DNA from: Saccharomycopsis crataegensis
Lineage: Eukaryota > Ascomycota > Saccharomycetes > Ascoideales > Saccharomycopsidaceae
Direction of reading: 5' to 3'
Length of the DNA stretch: 64,000 nt
Assembly (NCBI RefSeq): GCF_037102585.1
Contig: NW_027043820.1
Location: forward strand, 1,770,501-1,834,500
Shown: piece after piece, positions 31,220 to 40,074 of the stretch
Layout of the letters: each line of letters opens with the position of its first letter
How positions within the stretch are numbered: the first letter of the stretch is position 1
Program-made: the position numbers and the translations under genes
Notes under the pieces: generated by a model
Told to the model about the DNA's origin: nothing
Database searches by the model: none
Seen by the model: the letters and a program-made list of their open reading frames with translations, nothing else

Positions 31220-32752
31220 TCAGGCTTTAGTTTTCTTCTTCTTTGATTTTGGTTTAGAAACAGAAGCTTCTTTCTCAGTTTCTTGTTCAGCCTTTCTCTT
31301 CTTATTTTCCAATTTTTGCATCATCTTTTCTTTTTTTGCATTTTGTTTTACCTTCTTTTCGATGAATTCTGGAGCTTCTTCAAATTGACCCAATTCCAAC
31401 AAACCTTGTTCGAATTTAGATAACTTGACACCCTTAGCAATAACAGCCTCACTACCCACAACGTATTCCTTTTCAGTTTCAACTTGGTCTTCGCCCTTAG
31501 TAGTCTTTTCAGCAGATTCTTCCCCAGCAATGTCAGCCTTTGACAAGTATAATGTCTTGTCGTAGTATAGTGGCAAAGCAGGAGAGGTTCTAAGTTTCAA
31601 AAATATCGATCTGATGGCATTCTCACTTCCATTATTGAATTTAGAGGTTTCGAAGTGGTTTAATATAACACTCAAGTTATCAACAAGCTGTTTCTTGTCA
31701 TTGGTAGAAATATTACCGACGCTAACACGAACGTTACTGGCCACTGGGACAAAATAAGTGGTGGAGTCCAACACTTTTTGAATTTGGTTCTTGGTAGTTT
31801 CAATAGAGAATTGATTGGTGTTGTTTTTCAATGAGGCTGAAGAAATGATCTTGACTGGGACTGGGATCTTGGAAGAACCGTAGAATTGTTTACCAAGAAC
31901 GGCTGGCAAGTTGGTGATAGCCCCTTCATCAGCTAAAAACAAGTCATAACTGTTCCACAATTGTCTCTTTTGGTCAAAAGTCTTGTGATCTTTGTAAAGT
32001 TCTTTCACTGGGATGATCTTCTCTAAGAATGGGATATTGGCCTGTTCAATTTTTTCCAATTGGTCCTCAGTCTTAATGATATCATCTCTAATGATCAAAC
32101 AGATTTTAAGAGCTTCATTCTTAGTATCGTATAAAGAATTGTTCAATTTGATTAATCTTGGTTTCAAGGATGGGTTGGAGCCCAAGAATTTTTTGAATTG
32201 AATAACCACATCAAGTTCCTTTTTCAACAAAGCTTCATCGTCTTCTCCATCAAACAAACTTTGCTTGTTTTCATCTTCTTTTTCCCCAGACTGTCTTTCA
32301 TTAAATTTAATCAATTCATCAATAGCAGTTTGTAATATCTTATTAGAAACGAGAGCACTGGTATTTTCTGACTTGGTTTTTGAAGAATTATTGGATTTTG
32401 GAGTTTGAGCTTTGGCTGGGGTCTTCTTTGAAGTTTCGGCCTTTTTAGCTGGAGTTTTCTTTGGAGTTTGAGCCTTCTTGGTTGGAGTTTTCTTCGGAGT
32501 TTGAGCTTTGGCTGGGGTCTTCTTTGGAGTTTCGGCCTTTTTAGCTGGGGTTTTTTTAGCAGGAGTCTTCTTTGAAAGATCAGCCTTTTTGGATGGTGTT
32601 TGCTTTGGAGTTGCTGGTTGGGACTTCGCAGACTTCTTAGGAGTTCCAGCGGTCTTTCCTTCTTTATCAGCAGTTGAGGCCTTTGGTGCCTTAACAGGAG
32701 TATTTGAAGCACTCTTTTGTGCGGCGCTTCTAGTTTGTCTCTTTGGTGCCAT
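31220..32752 (-). CDS. CIC1: Ribosome-biogenesis factor Cic1 (ribosomal L1-like domain)
   Basis: A 510-residue nucleolar protein. Residues about 1-135 are a Lys/Pro/Thr/Ala-rich tail with many TPKK and TPAKK units, resembling a histone H1 tail. From about 140 to 400 there is a ribosomal protein L1-like domain (KILQTAIDELIKF at its start, then ADEGAITNLPAVLGKQFYG, KIPVPVKI and VRVSVGNIS). A Lys/Glu-rich coiled tail ends KPKSKKKKTKA. Cic1/Nsa3 is a pre-60S assembly factor bound near the ITS2 foot. S. cerevisiae Cic1 is 376 residues; the extra length is the N-terminal Lys-rich tract. I start at MAPKRQ (32752); the frame runs upstream only from a TTG. It shares a short divergent promoter carrying PAC and RRPE-like elements with ELF1. 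Confidence 0.85.
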   Translation of the reverse strand: MAPKRQTRSAAQKSASNTPVKAPKASTADKEGKTAGTPKKSAKSQPATPKQTPSKKADLSKKTPAKKTPAKKAETPKKTPAKAQTPKKTPTKKAQTPKKTPAKKAETSKKTPAKAQTPKSNNSSKTKSENTSALVSNKILQTAIDELIKFNERQSGEKEDENKQSLFDGEDDEALLKKELDVVIQFKKFLGSNPSLKPRLIKLNNSLYDTKNEALKICLIIRDDIIKTEDQLEKIEQANIPFLEKIIPVKELYKDHKTFDQKRQLWNSYDLFLADEGAITNLPAVLGKQFYGSSKIPVPVKIISSASLKNNTNQFSIETTKNQIQKVLDSTTYFVPVASNVRVSVGNISTNDKKQLVDNLSVILNHFETSKFNNGSENAIRSIFLKLRTSPALPLYYDKTLYLSKADIAGEESAEKTTKGEDQVETEKEYVVGSEAVIAKGVKLSKFEQGLLELGQFEEAPEFIEKKVKQNAKKEKMMQKLENKKRKAEQETEKEASVSKPKSKKKKTKA

Positions 32753-33064
32753 TTTGCAGAAGATATTCAAAAAATACAAACAACAACAAAAGAAAATATT
32801 TCAAAGACGAAATATCAATAAACAATCACAAATCCAAAAGCTTTGATAGTTTTTGATGTTTTCTAACTGTTGTGGATGTCACAGAAATATTTTTCAGATC
32901 TCATCTCATTGAAAGAAAATTTTTTTTTTTTTTTTTATTCCCATGCATGGGCGGGTACCGCACCAACGATTTTTCTAATGAAAAAACCAGCAATAAACCC
33001 ATATTACTATTTTAATAGCGACACAGAAATATCATAGAAAATCGATTGAGAATACAAAAAAAAA
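32753..33064. promoter_or_regulatory. Divergent CIC1/ELF1 promoter with PAC and RRPE-like sites
   Basis: In this 312 bp spacer CTCATC (reverse of the PAC core GATGAG) lies at 32900-32905, directly followed by GAAAGAAAATTTTT at about 32911-32924, which resembles the RRPE element (TGAAAAATTTT), and a long T run. PAC plus RRPE is the known promoter signature of yeast ribosome-biogenesis genes and sits about 150 bp from the CIC1 start. Confidence 0.55.
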
Positions 33065-33554
33065 ATGGTACGTTGAATAGTTTGAACAAGTAGGAGGAAC
33101 GCTTCTTCTCTATTGTTTTGCACGATGTATTCGTGCTATTTTTATTGATCACAAGAGATTGAGATGATACCAGAGGCTAGGAAATGTGTACTAACATTAG
33201 TTATAGGCAAAGAAGAAGTCTGCAAGAAAACCGACCAAGATGGTCAAGCAAAAGCTTGAGGCCACTTTCTCATGTCTTTTCTGTAACCATGAAAAGTCTG
33301 TGATTTGTCTGCTCGACAAGAAAACCCTTATTGGGTCACTTAAATGCAAGGTTTGCGGCCAGAATTTCCAGACAACCATTAGTGCGTTGAGTGCACCTGT
33401 CGATGTGTACTCTGATTGGGTTGACGTTTGTGAGGATATCAACACCGAAGACAAGCGCGCCGAGAATGACTATGGTGCCGAAGAGCAAGAAGATGAAGAC
33501 AGAGATTACAATCCAAGAGGCCAAGGAAATTTTGATGGGTCCGATAGTGAATGA
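33065..33554 (+). CDS. ELF1: Transcription elongation factor Elf1, ATG-only first exon
   Basis: A 116-residue zinc-ribbon protein of RNA polymerase II chromatin transcription. The frame from 33240 lacks the conserved N-terminus. Splicing restores it: exon 1 is only the ATG at 33065-33067, the intron is 33068-33206 (donor GTACGT, TACTAAC at 33189-33195, acceptor ATAG), and exon 2 is 33207-33554. The joined start reads MAKKKSARKPTKMVKQKLEA, matching the basic N-terminus of Elf1. The zinc ribbon has C-x2-C (CLFCNHEK) and C-x2-C (CKVCGQ), followed by the PVDVYSDWVDVCED helix. The tail is acidic. An acceptor AG six bases upstream (33199-33200) would give ATG-TTA-TAG, so 33206 is the only workable one. 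The intron is 139 nt. Confidence 0.88.
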
Positions 33555-34330
33555 TTATCTCTCGCCAATATGGTGGATGGACTTTGATTATTTCATTTAC
33601 CAAACTGGTTGACAAAAAAAAATAAAAAAAAAAGAAAAAGCTAATTGTTTTTTTTTTTTATTTTTTCGGAATCTGCTTTTGATTTTCTTTCATTTCCTTC
33701 TATTTGTTCTTCTGTTCTGTCGTTGTTTGCTTTATTTGGTTTTTCATGTTATGTTAAGAAAAGGTTTGTAGATTAGTTTAATATTATACACCACCACGGG
33801 TTCATCATTTGCATCATCAATAAGACAAAAAATTATTGTAGAGATTCTTCTACAGAAAATGAATATATCAAAAAATTATAATCCATTAAGCAAAGATGAA
33901 AAGGAGATGGAGGGGAAAAAAAAAAAGAAAATATTAACATTTATGAGGAGAAATTCTGTAGTTGCAAATTAATAAGTGCTAGTTGGACAAAAAGGTCACC
34001 TTCTGTTATACTGTTGATCTATTCGATTTCGAGCTCTCGATAAATGTTAAAGAAGGTGATTTAATGTTGGACAAGTCTGGCGAGGGGTCTTTCATACTTA
34101 GTGGTTTCAAAAACTCTTCCACAAGCGAGGGCTTTTTTGGTAAATTATCATTTTTTTGTTTTTTCAATTTTCTTTCATTTTTTATTTATTTTGTGTCTCT
34201 GTTGCTTTTAGATTCCCCTTGTCTTTTGATATTTAAGGATCATGATCGAATTTTAGGACAACAATCTAAACTTCATTGGAATATATCATTCAAAGAAACC
34301 TCAATACAAACAATAAAACCAAAGAATAGC
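33555..34330. other. Convergent ELF1 / VMA16 3' region with an unexplained open frame
   Basis: A 776 bp region with T/A tracts near the ELF1 end. On the minus strand 34006-34179 is open for 57 codons and ends in TAA; its translation is Lys/Pro/Ser-rich and protein-like but lacks a suitable start. The plus strand over the same bases is also open but only from a TTG. No RNA gene seen. Confidence 0.45.
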
Positions 34331-35050
34331 TCAGCTAAATTCATTAGCCTTACCTCCCATCAACAAACCAACAATTAACCCAAACAATCCCAACACAGAA
34401 CCAAAAATTTCGATAACCAAAATCTTGACAAACAATGAGCTATCTGCCGCATCGGCAACCGCAGCGTTGGACCCAGTGATACCAACACAAATACCACAAA
34501 GCAAGTTACTCAAACCAACAGTGACGCCACCCCAGAATAACGAATACCCAGTATACAAGTTATCTTTACTATAAAGCGATTCTGCTGAAGCATTGGTCAA
34601 TTTTGCAGTGTAGACAATTGCCATGATAAGACCGTAAATAGCGACAACTTCACAGAAAATAATGGAGATAAGATTCTTTGTGGTAATTCTTGGAGCCTTG
34701 ACACCAGCCCCAATGATGGAGGAACCAGTGACGAAGATCCCCCAAGCAGCCCCAATAACACTGAAGCCAATACATGAAATAATCCCCAAGTTCGCCCACA
34801 TATATGGAGAAGTGGTTTCCAAAAACTCACCAAAATTAAATCTTTCACCACTCCCTGTAAATACAAGATCTAAACAATTCGTGGTCTGTTAGTATTTTTA
34901 TTGGATTGTTCCCAGTTTTATCATTTATATCGTCATCATCCCCATGATATCAGTTCTGTAATTTCATAAACATTTCTTATCATCAATCCAATACTTACAA
35001 CACCCCACAATAGTGGCCATAGAAAGCGCTGTCAACGATGTCACAACCAT
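34331..35050 (-). CDS. VMA16: V-ATPase proteolipid subunit c'' (Vma16), one intron
   Basis: A 196-residue rotor subunit of the vacuolar proton pump. Exon 1 is 35050-34999 and exon 2 is 34869-34331; the intron (129 nt) has donor GTAAGT, a perfect TACTAAC branch site and acceptor TTTAG. The joined N-terminus ([20 protein letters not shown]) aligns with the first helix and FTGxGxxxxFG loop of S. cerevisiae Vma16. Downstream are the [10 protein letters not shown] and [12 protein letters not shown] segments, the proton-carrying Glu in [15 protein letters not shown], and [13 protein letters not shown]-like sequence near the end ([13 protein letters not shown]). A second acceptor (TTTACAG) lies 15 nt downstream and is in frame. 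THR1 lies just upstream on the same strand, the same order and orientation as in S. cerevisiae. Confidence 0.92.
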
Positions 35051-35438
35051 TTCTCTAGATATTTGCTTCTATTAACAACTTAAAATGGAGAGATTGATAT
35101 TAAAGAACCTGTTCTTCGATACCGATGTCTTCAGTTTCTTGAGCCTACTTCCTCATCATTGAGCTGCCTGTCTTTTTTTTTTCTTCTTTATTCTTGAATT
35201 TCTGGCAGTGGCAGTGTATGTCTGGATGTGCATGCATGGATGTTTTACAACGCGCGTTACCAATCTTGAACATGTCAACCCTTGTTTCCATGTATCTTTA
35301 GGGACAAAAATGCGAAAGAGGGGGTAATAATAATAATAATAATAATAATAATGGTATTAATAACAATAATGATAGTACAGTCATAGTAATAAAAAATAAT
35401 AATCTATAAATGAGTCAAAGACACTGATGATATACAAT
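35051..35438. other. VMA16 promoter / THR1 3' flank
   Basis: A 388 bp spacer containing a TAA trinucleotide microsatellite at 35325-35352 (about nine units) and a T run near 35174. No gene seen. Confidence 0.6.
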
Positions 35439-36506
35439 TTATTCTTCTTCCATCACAGCACCATCATAAGCAGGTTCTAAAAGTTTCCACTTACAAGTGA
35501 TATTCTCTTTTTCAAAGATATTCAAGATGGCGGCGGCAATATCATCAAAGTGATCAGTGGCCAAAGCCAAGATAGTTGGACCAGCACCAGAGAGACAGAT
35601 ACCCAACAAGCCCGGGTATGTGTTTGGAGTGATGGAGGAGGTAATTTCGTTCAAACCTGGGATCAAAGTCTTTCTGTATGGTTGATGGACTTTGTCTTGC
35701 ATAGCGGCATAAATGAGTTCAGCATCTGGAGGAGATTTGGTCAAAGCAGTGGTCAACACAGCTAATCTTTGCAAGTTGAACACGAGGTCACTTCTGGTAT
35801 AGGCACCAGGCAAAACCCCACGAGACTTGGCGGTAGAAACTTCGAAATCTGGAATGATGGCAATACACTTGATCTCCTTGCACCAGTCATACTTGATATG
35901 ATGGCCGATTTTCATTGGAGGAATTGGAGGAGTTAACCCAGTGTCGTACCCTCCAGCAGGTTGTGGGAGCACTTCGGCTAATGGGATCTCTTTTCTTTCC
36001 AACTCAGAGGCACTAAGTTCACGTAAGTAAGAGCCGACAAACCCACCCATCATGGCCGCAGTGATATTGTCAGGATGTCTTTCAATCATAAGACAGAAGT
36101 CAAGCATTCTACTCTTTGATAATTTGAGGTTAGCAACACCATTTGCCAACATTACCCCGGCAACAACCGCGGCTCCTGATGATCCAAGACCTCTGCCCAA
36201 TGGGATTGGATTTTTCACATGAACGTGGGTTCCAATAGGAAAATCTCTGATTTCGTGACAACGGAGAACATACAAGGCTGTTCTGGTGAGCAAATTTTGG
36301 TTAGGATCTAATGGGACATCTTCTTCACCTTCACCCTCATAAGTGAGCTTACAGTTGAAAGCATCGTTGGCAGACTGTTTTGGGTGGGATGGATCAATGT
36401 TGACATTCAACTCAAGAAACAAGTTCAAACCAATTCCCAAAACATCGAACCCTGGGCCGATGTTAGCAGATGATGCTGGGACCTTAACTGTGAACTTCCG
36501 AGGCAT
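35439..36506 (-). CDS. THR1: Homoserine kinase
   Basis: A 355-residue GHMP-family kinase that phosphorylates homoserine in threonine biosynthesis. The N-terminus PASSANIGPGFDVLGIGL is the family start motif. The ATP-binding loop is at about 101-118 (IPLGRGLGSSGAAVVAGV). EHRHPDN-like sequence (IERHPDNITAAMMGGFVGSY) and the C-terminal GICLSGAGPTILALA loop are also present. Length matches S. cerevisiae Thr1 (357). A Gcn4-type TGACTCA element sits 72-78 bp before the ATG. Cytosolic. Confidence 0.95.
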   Translation of the reverse strand: MPRKFTVKVPASSANIGPGFDVLGIGLNLFLELNVNIDPSHPKQSANDAFNCKLTYEGEGEEDVPLDPNQNLLTRTALYVLRCHEIRDFPIGTHVHVKNPIPLGRGLGSSGAAVVAGVMLANGVANLKLSKSRMLDFCLMIERHPDNITAAMMGGFVGSYLRELSASELERKEIPLAEVLPQPAGGYDTGLTPPIPPMKIGHHIKYDWCKEIKCIAIIPDFEVSTAKSRGVLPGAYTRSDLVFNLQRLAVLTTALTKSPPDAELIYAAMQDKVHQPYRKTLIPGLNEITSSITPNTYPGLLGICLSGAGPTILALATDHFDDIAAAILNIFEKENITCKWKLLEPAYDGAVMEEE

Positions 36507-37308
36507 CTTTATTTATATATTATACAGATCTGTCTTTTCAATCGTTATCACTAGTAGTGGTTGTCTTGTGCTCAGGTTGACTCACCGCCTGAAAACCTTT
36601 GAAAAACCACCAACACGTGATGATGTATATATGCATGGGGGTTATTAACACCCCGTGCTGCCCCACTGCGTCTGAGGTGGAAGAATAAAGGTCTTATAGT
36701 GATACGTTACTAATGGTGAGATAGGTACTAAAATATAGATAATGAAGTAAACTGTTATAAATAATAATAATAATATCGTCTCTTTTTTTTTTTACTAAAC
36801 AGCCATCAATCTCAGAATCATCTTTGTAGCTGCGGACGGATCAGTTCACGCAATGCAGCGCAAACGACGCCTAATGAATAACTCATTCATTCTAAGGGGA
36901 ACATGTCCTCTTTTTTTTTCTTCTCTTATTTTTTTTTTCTATTCTTTCATTTCTTTTTTTAGCAGTCCAACTGGGTGTGCCTGGAAGAAGCGTTCTGGTG
37001 TCATTTTAGACGAAGATGTACTCCCGGGTCCGTGTGTTTGGTATACGTATGCACACTACGAGATTACACGGTGATGAGATGAGACGAGCCCTTGGTTTAT
37101 ATAAGAAAAGACTGCCATCATGATCAATCAATTTTTTTTCTTCCACATTTTTTGCTCAAAAGAATTCATTCAAATTTGTGTATCCCAGTGTTTTGCACAT
37201 TCTTCAAAATCAAAAGTGCCACTTTACCGCAATTCATACTAGGACCTCTTCTACCATAACAGCACAAGTAGTCAGCGATACCAAAAATATTACTACATTA
37301 TATCAAAA
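36507..37308. other. Divergent promoter, THR1 / GPI protein
   Basis: An 802 bp region holding a Gcn4-like site (36578-36584), CACGTG at 36614-36619, a TAA run near 36760-36775 and T tracts near 36783 and 36912-36960. No gene seen. Confidence 0.55.
36578..36584. promoter_or_regulatory. Gcn4-type TGACTCA site before THR1
   Basis: TGACTCA, the consensus Gcn4 site of general amino-acid control, is 72 bp upstream of the THR1 ATG. Threonine-pathway genes are known Gcn4 targets in S. cerevisiae and Candida, so regulation is likely though inferred. Confidence 0.6.
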
Positions 37309-38097
37309 ATGAATATTGCCTCAGTACTTTTAACTTACCTAATTTTTGTCATAAATATTTCGTTTGCATCATATGTCACTGTTGGCATTAGTGCATCTAT
37401 TGATGACACTACCGACACCGACACCGACACTGATGCTTCTAAAACCACGATCTATTCGACAGAAACCGTCACTGACTCTGCTGGTAATGTCGAGACCGCC
37501 ATCCAAGGGTCTGTCAGTACATATCTTTCTGTCGGCTACAGTGAATCAGTTGTCACTTTAACTACTTCTGTGCCTGTTACTTCCACCTATACTTCAAGAG
37601 GTCCTAGTACCGTTGTTGTTATCACAACCTTCAATGTTCAAACCACATCCTGCGTCACTTACACTTCTACCAGTATGCTTGTCTCCACCGTTTCCACTGA
37701 AAGATTTACCATCGTCTCATGCGCTGACAAAAAGTGTCAAACCACAGTCACTTCTACTTTGACCGGCTCCACCCCTACTACTACCCAATCTGGAGTCAGC
37801 ACCATTTCCACCTTAACCCCATCTTCTTCTTCCAACTCCGCCGTTACTTCACAGGTCATTGTCACAACCATTAGTAGTGCCTCGGGTAAGAAATCCACTG
37901 TCTTGGTTACCAAAACTGCAGGTATGACTACTTCCGTTTCAGGATCAGTATCAGGATCAGTATCAGGATCAACTAGCACCCAAACTTTGACAGCTTCCCG
38001 TGCAAACACTTTGACTTTCCAAGATCTTGCCAACTCAAACATTCAAATGTTTTCCTTGAGCTCCCTTCTTACTTTCTTTGCATTGATGTTTTTCTAA
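37309..38097 (+). CDS. GPI-anchored Ser/Thr-rich cell-wall protein
   Basis: A 262-residue protein with a signal peptide (about 1-20, ending ISFASYV) and a C-terminal hydrophobic segment (FSLSSLLTFFALMFF) preceded by a plausible omega region (LANSN), the hallmark of GPI attachment. The body is nearly all Ser, Thr and Val, with a (DT)n stretch at about 32-43, a single pair of close cysteines (SCADKKC, about 147) and one upstream Cys (TTSCVTY), and a short GSVS tandem repeat near 213-224. It is probably heavily O-mannosylated and fixed in the wall or plasma membrane. I cannot assign it to a named family. It diverges from THR1. Confidence 0.75.
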   Translation: MNIASVLLTYLIFVINISFASYVTVGISASIDDTTDTDTDTDASKTTIYSTETVTDSAGNVETAIQGSVSTYLSVGYSESVVTLTTSVPVTSTYTSRGPSTVVVITTFNVQTTSCVTYTSTSMLVSTVSTERFTIVSCADKKCQTTVTSTLTGSTPTTTQSGVSTISTLTPSSSSNSAVTSQVIVTTISSASGKKSTVLVTKTAGMTTSVSGSVSGSVSGSTSTQTLTASRANTLTFQDLANSNIQMFSLSSLLTFFALMFF

Positions 38098-38488
38098 TCT
38101 TAAACATTCTCTCAGGCCTCATGGTTTCTCCAGTGTTCTCTTCATTTCCATTTAGTATATAATGGAGACATCTTTTAATTATGTTCTTTTTTTTTTCGAT
38201 TATTTTTCACAGCTGTTGCATTAACACAACCATACTCATGATATTTAATAATTTTTTTTCCTCTTAATTATTTTGCATTTTACATAACAATTGTTTAAAA
38301 TTTATTTTTAATGTATACATATATATATGAACATTCTTGTAATAAGGTTTCAAGATGTAGCTTCATGTGCATCGGGTAACCCCAGGGTGAGCCAAAAATC
38401 CTTCACTTCGAAGAAGAATTCGGTCTGTGTGAAGGTTGAACGCATTGATAAGGCCACATATATCGCCAAGGCATAAAGAGAGACTAAT
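38098..38488. other. Spacer, GPI-protein 3' flank / FCR3 promoter
   Basis: AT-rich 391 bp with a T run near 38188 and an alternating TA stretch near 38313-38327. No gene seen. Confidence 0.5.
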
Positions 38489-39580
38489 ATGAATATGGAT
38501 CAGATGGAATCTATTCCTAGCAATTTTTGGGATGATTATCTACAAGGAAACAAGGGCACTGGCACAGGCCAGCAGGAACTCAGTGCGGCTAATCTTCAAT
38601 CATTCTCGACCAATAATGGCACGATGTTTGCTGAACAACAACAGCAACAATACCCTCTAGCTCAAAATTCAGACCCTTTCAGTATTGAGAACCTACAGTT
38701 AAGCAACAATCATAGCTTGGGATCCGGGTCCTTCCTGGCCTCTCCGGATCATTCTGCAGCTAATATGTCACAGTCTTTGAACCAATTAATTAGTAATATC
38801 AATGAAACTCAAAAGGAAGTGAGTATAATAAAAGAGGAGCTCAACAAGGATTTGTTTCCAGGTGATACCGATATTGTTGCTGCTGCTGCCGCTTCTGGAA
38901 ACAATAGCAATGTATCCGCTAACATCATTGAGAGAAACTCCAAAGAAGATACACGTTTAAAAGGTCAGCAAATGGTGGTGGATAAAAGAAAGTCGCAAAA
39001 CAGAGCTGCTCAAAGAGCTTTCAGAGAACGTAAAGAACAGAAATTAAAGGAACTAGAAAAAAAACTAGAGGAAAGTGAGGCAGAAAAAAAAAAGGTTTTT
39101 GAAGAATTGGAAAAATTGAAGCTAAAGAACATTATTATTACTACAGAAAATCAAATGCTCATCAAAAACAAAAATAAACCCCCGGTTAATGACAGTATTC
39201 CAACTCCAAACTCTTCAAGTGTATACGATGGTGACTTCTCAGCATTTAGACAACCACCACAAAGAGAACCGGTGGATCAAAAGTTCACTTTCCCTTGTGT
39301 CGAACCCAATAAATCACTTGTTGACACTTCAATAAAGCACGGATCAGCAAATACAGAAGCGCTTATCTATGCTGATCCAGATACTGATGGTGGTAGATTG
39401 TTGACGATGCAAGCTGTGTGGGACTACATTAATAAATTTGAGGAACTTAATTCAGCACATGAAATCGATATGGCTCTAGTCATGGAAGCCTTGGAAGGCA
39501 CAGAAAAGTGTCATGGTCTAGGTCCAGCGTACTCTTTGGAAAAACTCAACAGTGCTTTATTCAAGCAACTCAGCAATTAA
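38489..39580 (+). CDS. FCR3: Yap-type bZIP transcription factor, FCR3-like
   Basis: A 363-residue bZIP protein. The basic region at about 166-182 (DKRKSQNRAAQRAFRERK) has the fungal Yap signature NRAAQRAFRERK, with Gln and Phe at the DNA-contacting positions, followed by a leucine zipper of about five heptads (LKELEKKLEESEAEKKKVFEELEKL, starting 187; shown in part). The C-terminal module (DPDTDGGRLLTMQAVWDYIN and ALEGTEKCHGLGPAY) is conserved among FCR3-type factors. Only two Cys are present, so there is no Yap1-style redox cysteine cluster. A Gln run lies near 50-55. FCR3 was named in C. albicans for fluconazole resistance when expressed in S. cerevisiae. Confidence 0.75.
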   Translation: MNMDQMESIPSNFWDDYLQGNKGTGTGQQELSAANLQSFSTNNGTMFAEQQQQQYPLAQNSDPFSIENLQLSNNHSLGSGSFLASPDHSAANMSQSLNQLISNINETQKEVSIIKEELNKDLFPGDTDIVAAAAASGNNSNVSANIIERNSKEDTRLKGQQMVVDKRKSQNRAAQRAFRERKEQKLKELEKKLEESEAEKKKVFEELEKLKLKNIIITTENQMLIKNKNKPPVNDSIPTPNSSSVYDGDFSAFRQPPQREPVDQKFTFPCVEPNKSLVDTSIKHGSANTEALIYADPDTDGGRLLTMQAVWDYINKFEELNSAHEIDMALVMEALEGTEKCHGLGPAYSLEKLNSALFKQLSN

Positions 39581-40074
39581 TAATTTATATTAAATGATTT
39601 TTCGCTAATGTACTTTTTTTTTTTCAGCTTTCAGCTGAACCGACTTCTTCTACCTTGGTATTGGTTTTCTGATTGCCCCCCCCCTTCAATATCATCAATT
39701 TGTTTTACTCCATTTTCAGGTATGAGTTGTTTTTTTCCCCTTCTCTTTGTTAGCTTAATGATTTCGCTTCTGTTTTCCTTGGTCTAAGATTTACGTTTGT
39801 TTATTTTTTTACATACCTTTTGTATGTTTCGATTTAGCACCCTGGCCATCGCTTTTTATACCTCAGTAATATTAGATTGCTTATGGTTGTGTTATTTGTA
39901 CAATTATTGTGTCCATAAAGCATCCGTTTGATGGTCTCTCTTTTTATTAAAATTTTTATGGTTGATACTGAATAATAATGATAAAAAAAAAACTATTAAT
40001 AGTGAAATAAAAGTAGGGAAAAAAAAACGTAAAAACGTAAAAATGAAAAAGAATAGATTAAGAATGCAGGTTTC
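39581..40074. other. Convergent FCR3 / RPN1 3' region
   Basis: Contains a C run at 39676-39684 and T and A tracts. No gene seen. Confidence 0.6.

Noticed and set aside
33983-34378. 131-residue plus-strand frame overlapping the end of VMA16
   Set aside because: It begins with TTG, has Phe-rich T-tract translation in the middle and runs antisense into VMA16.
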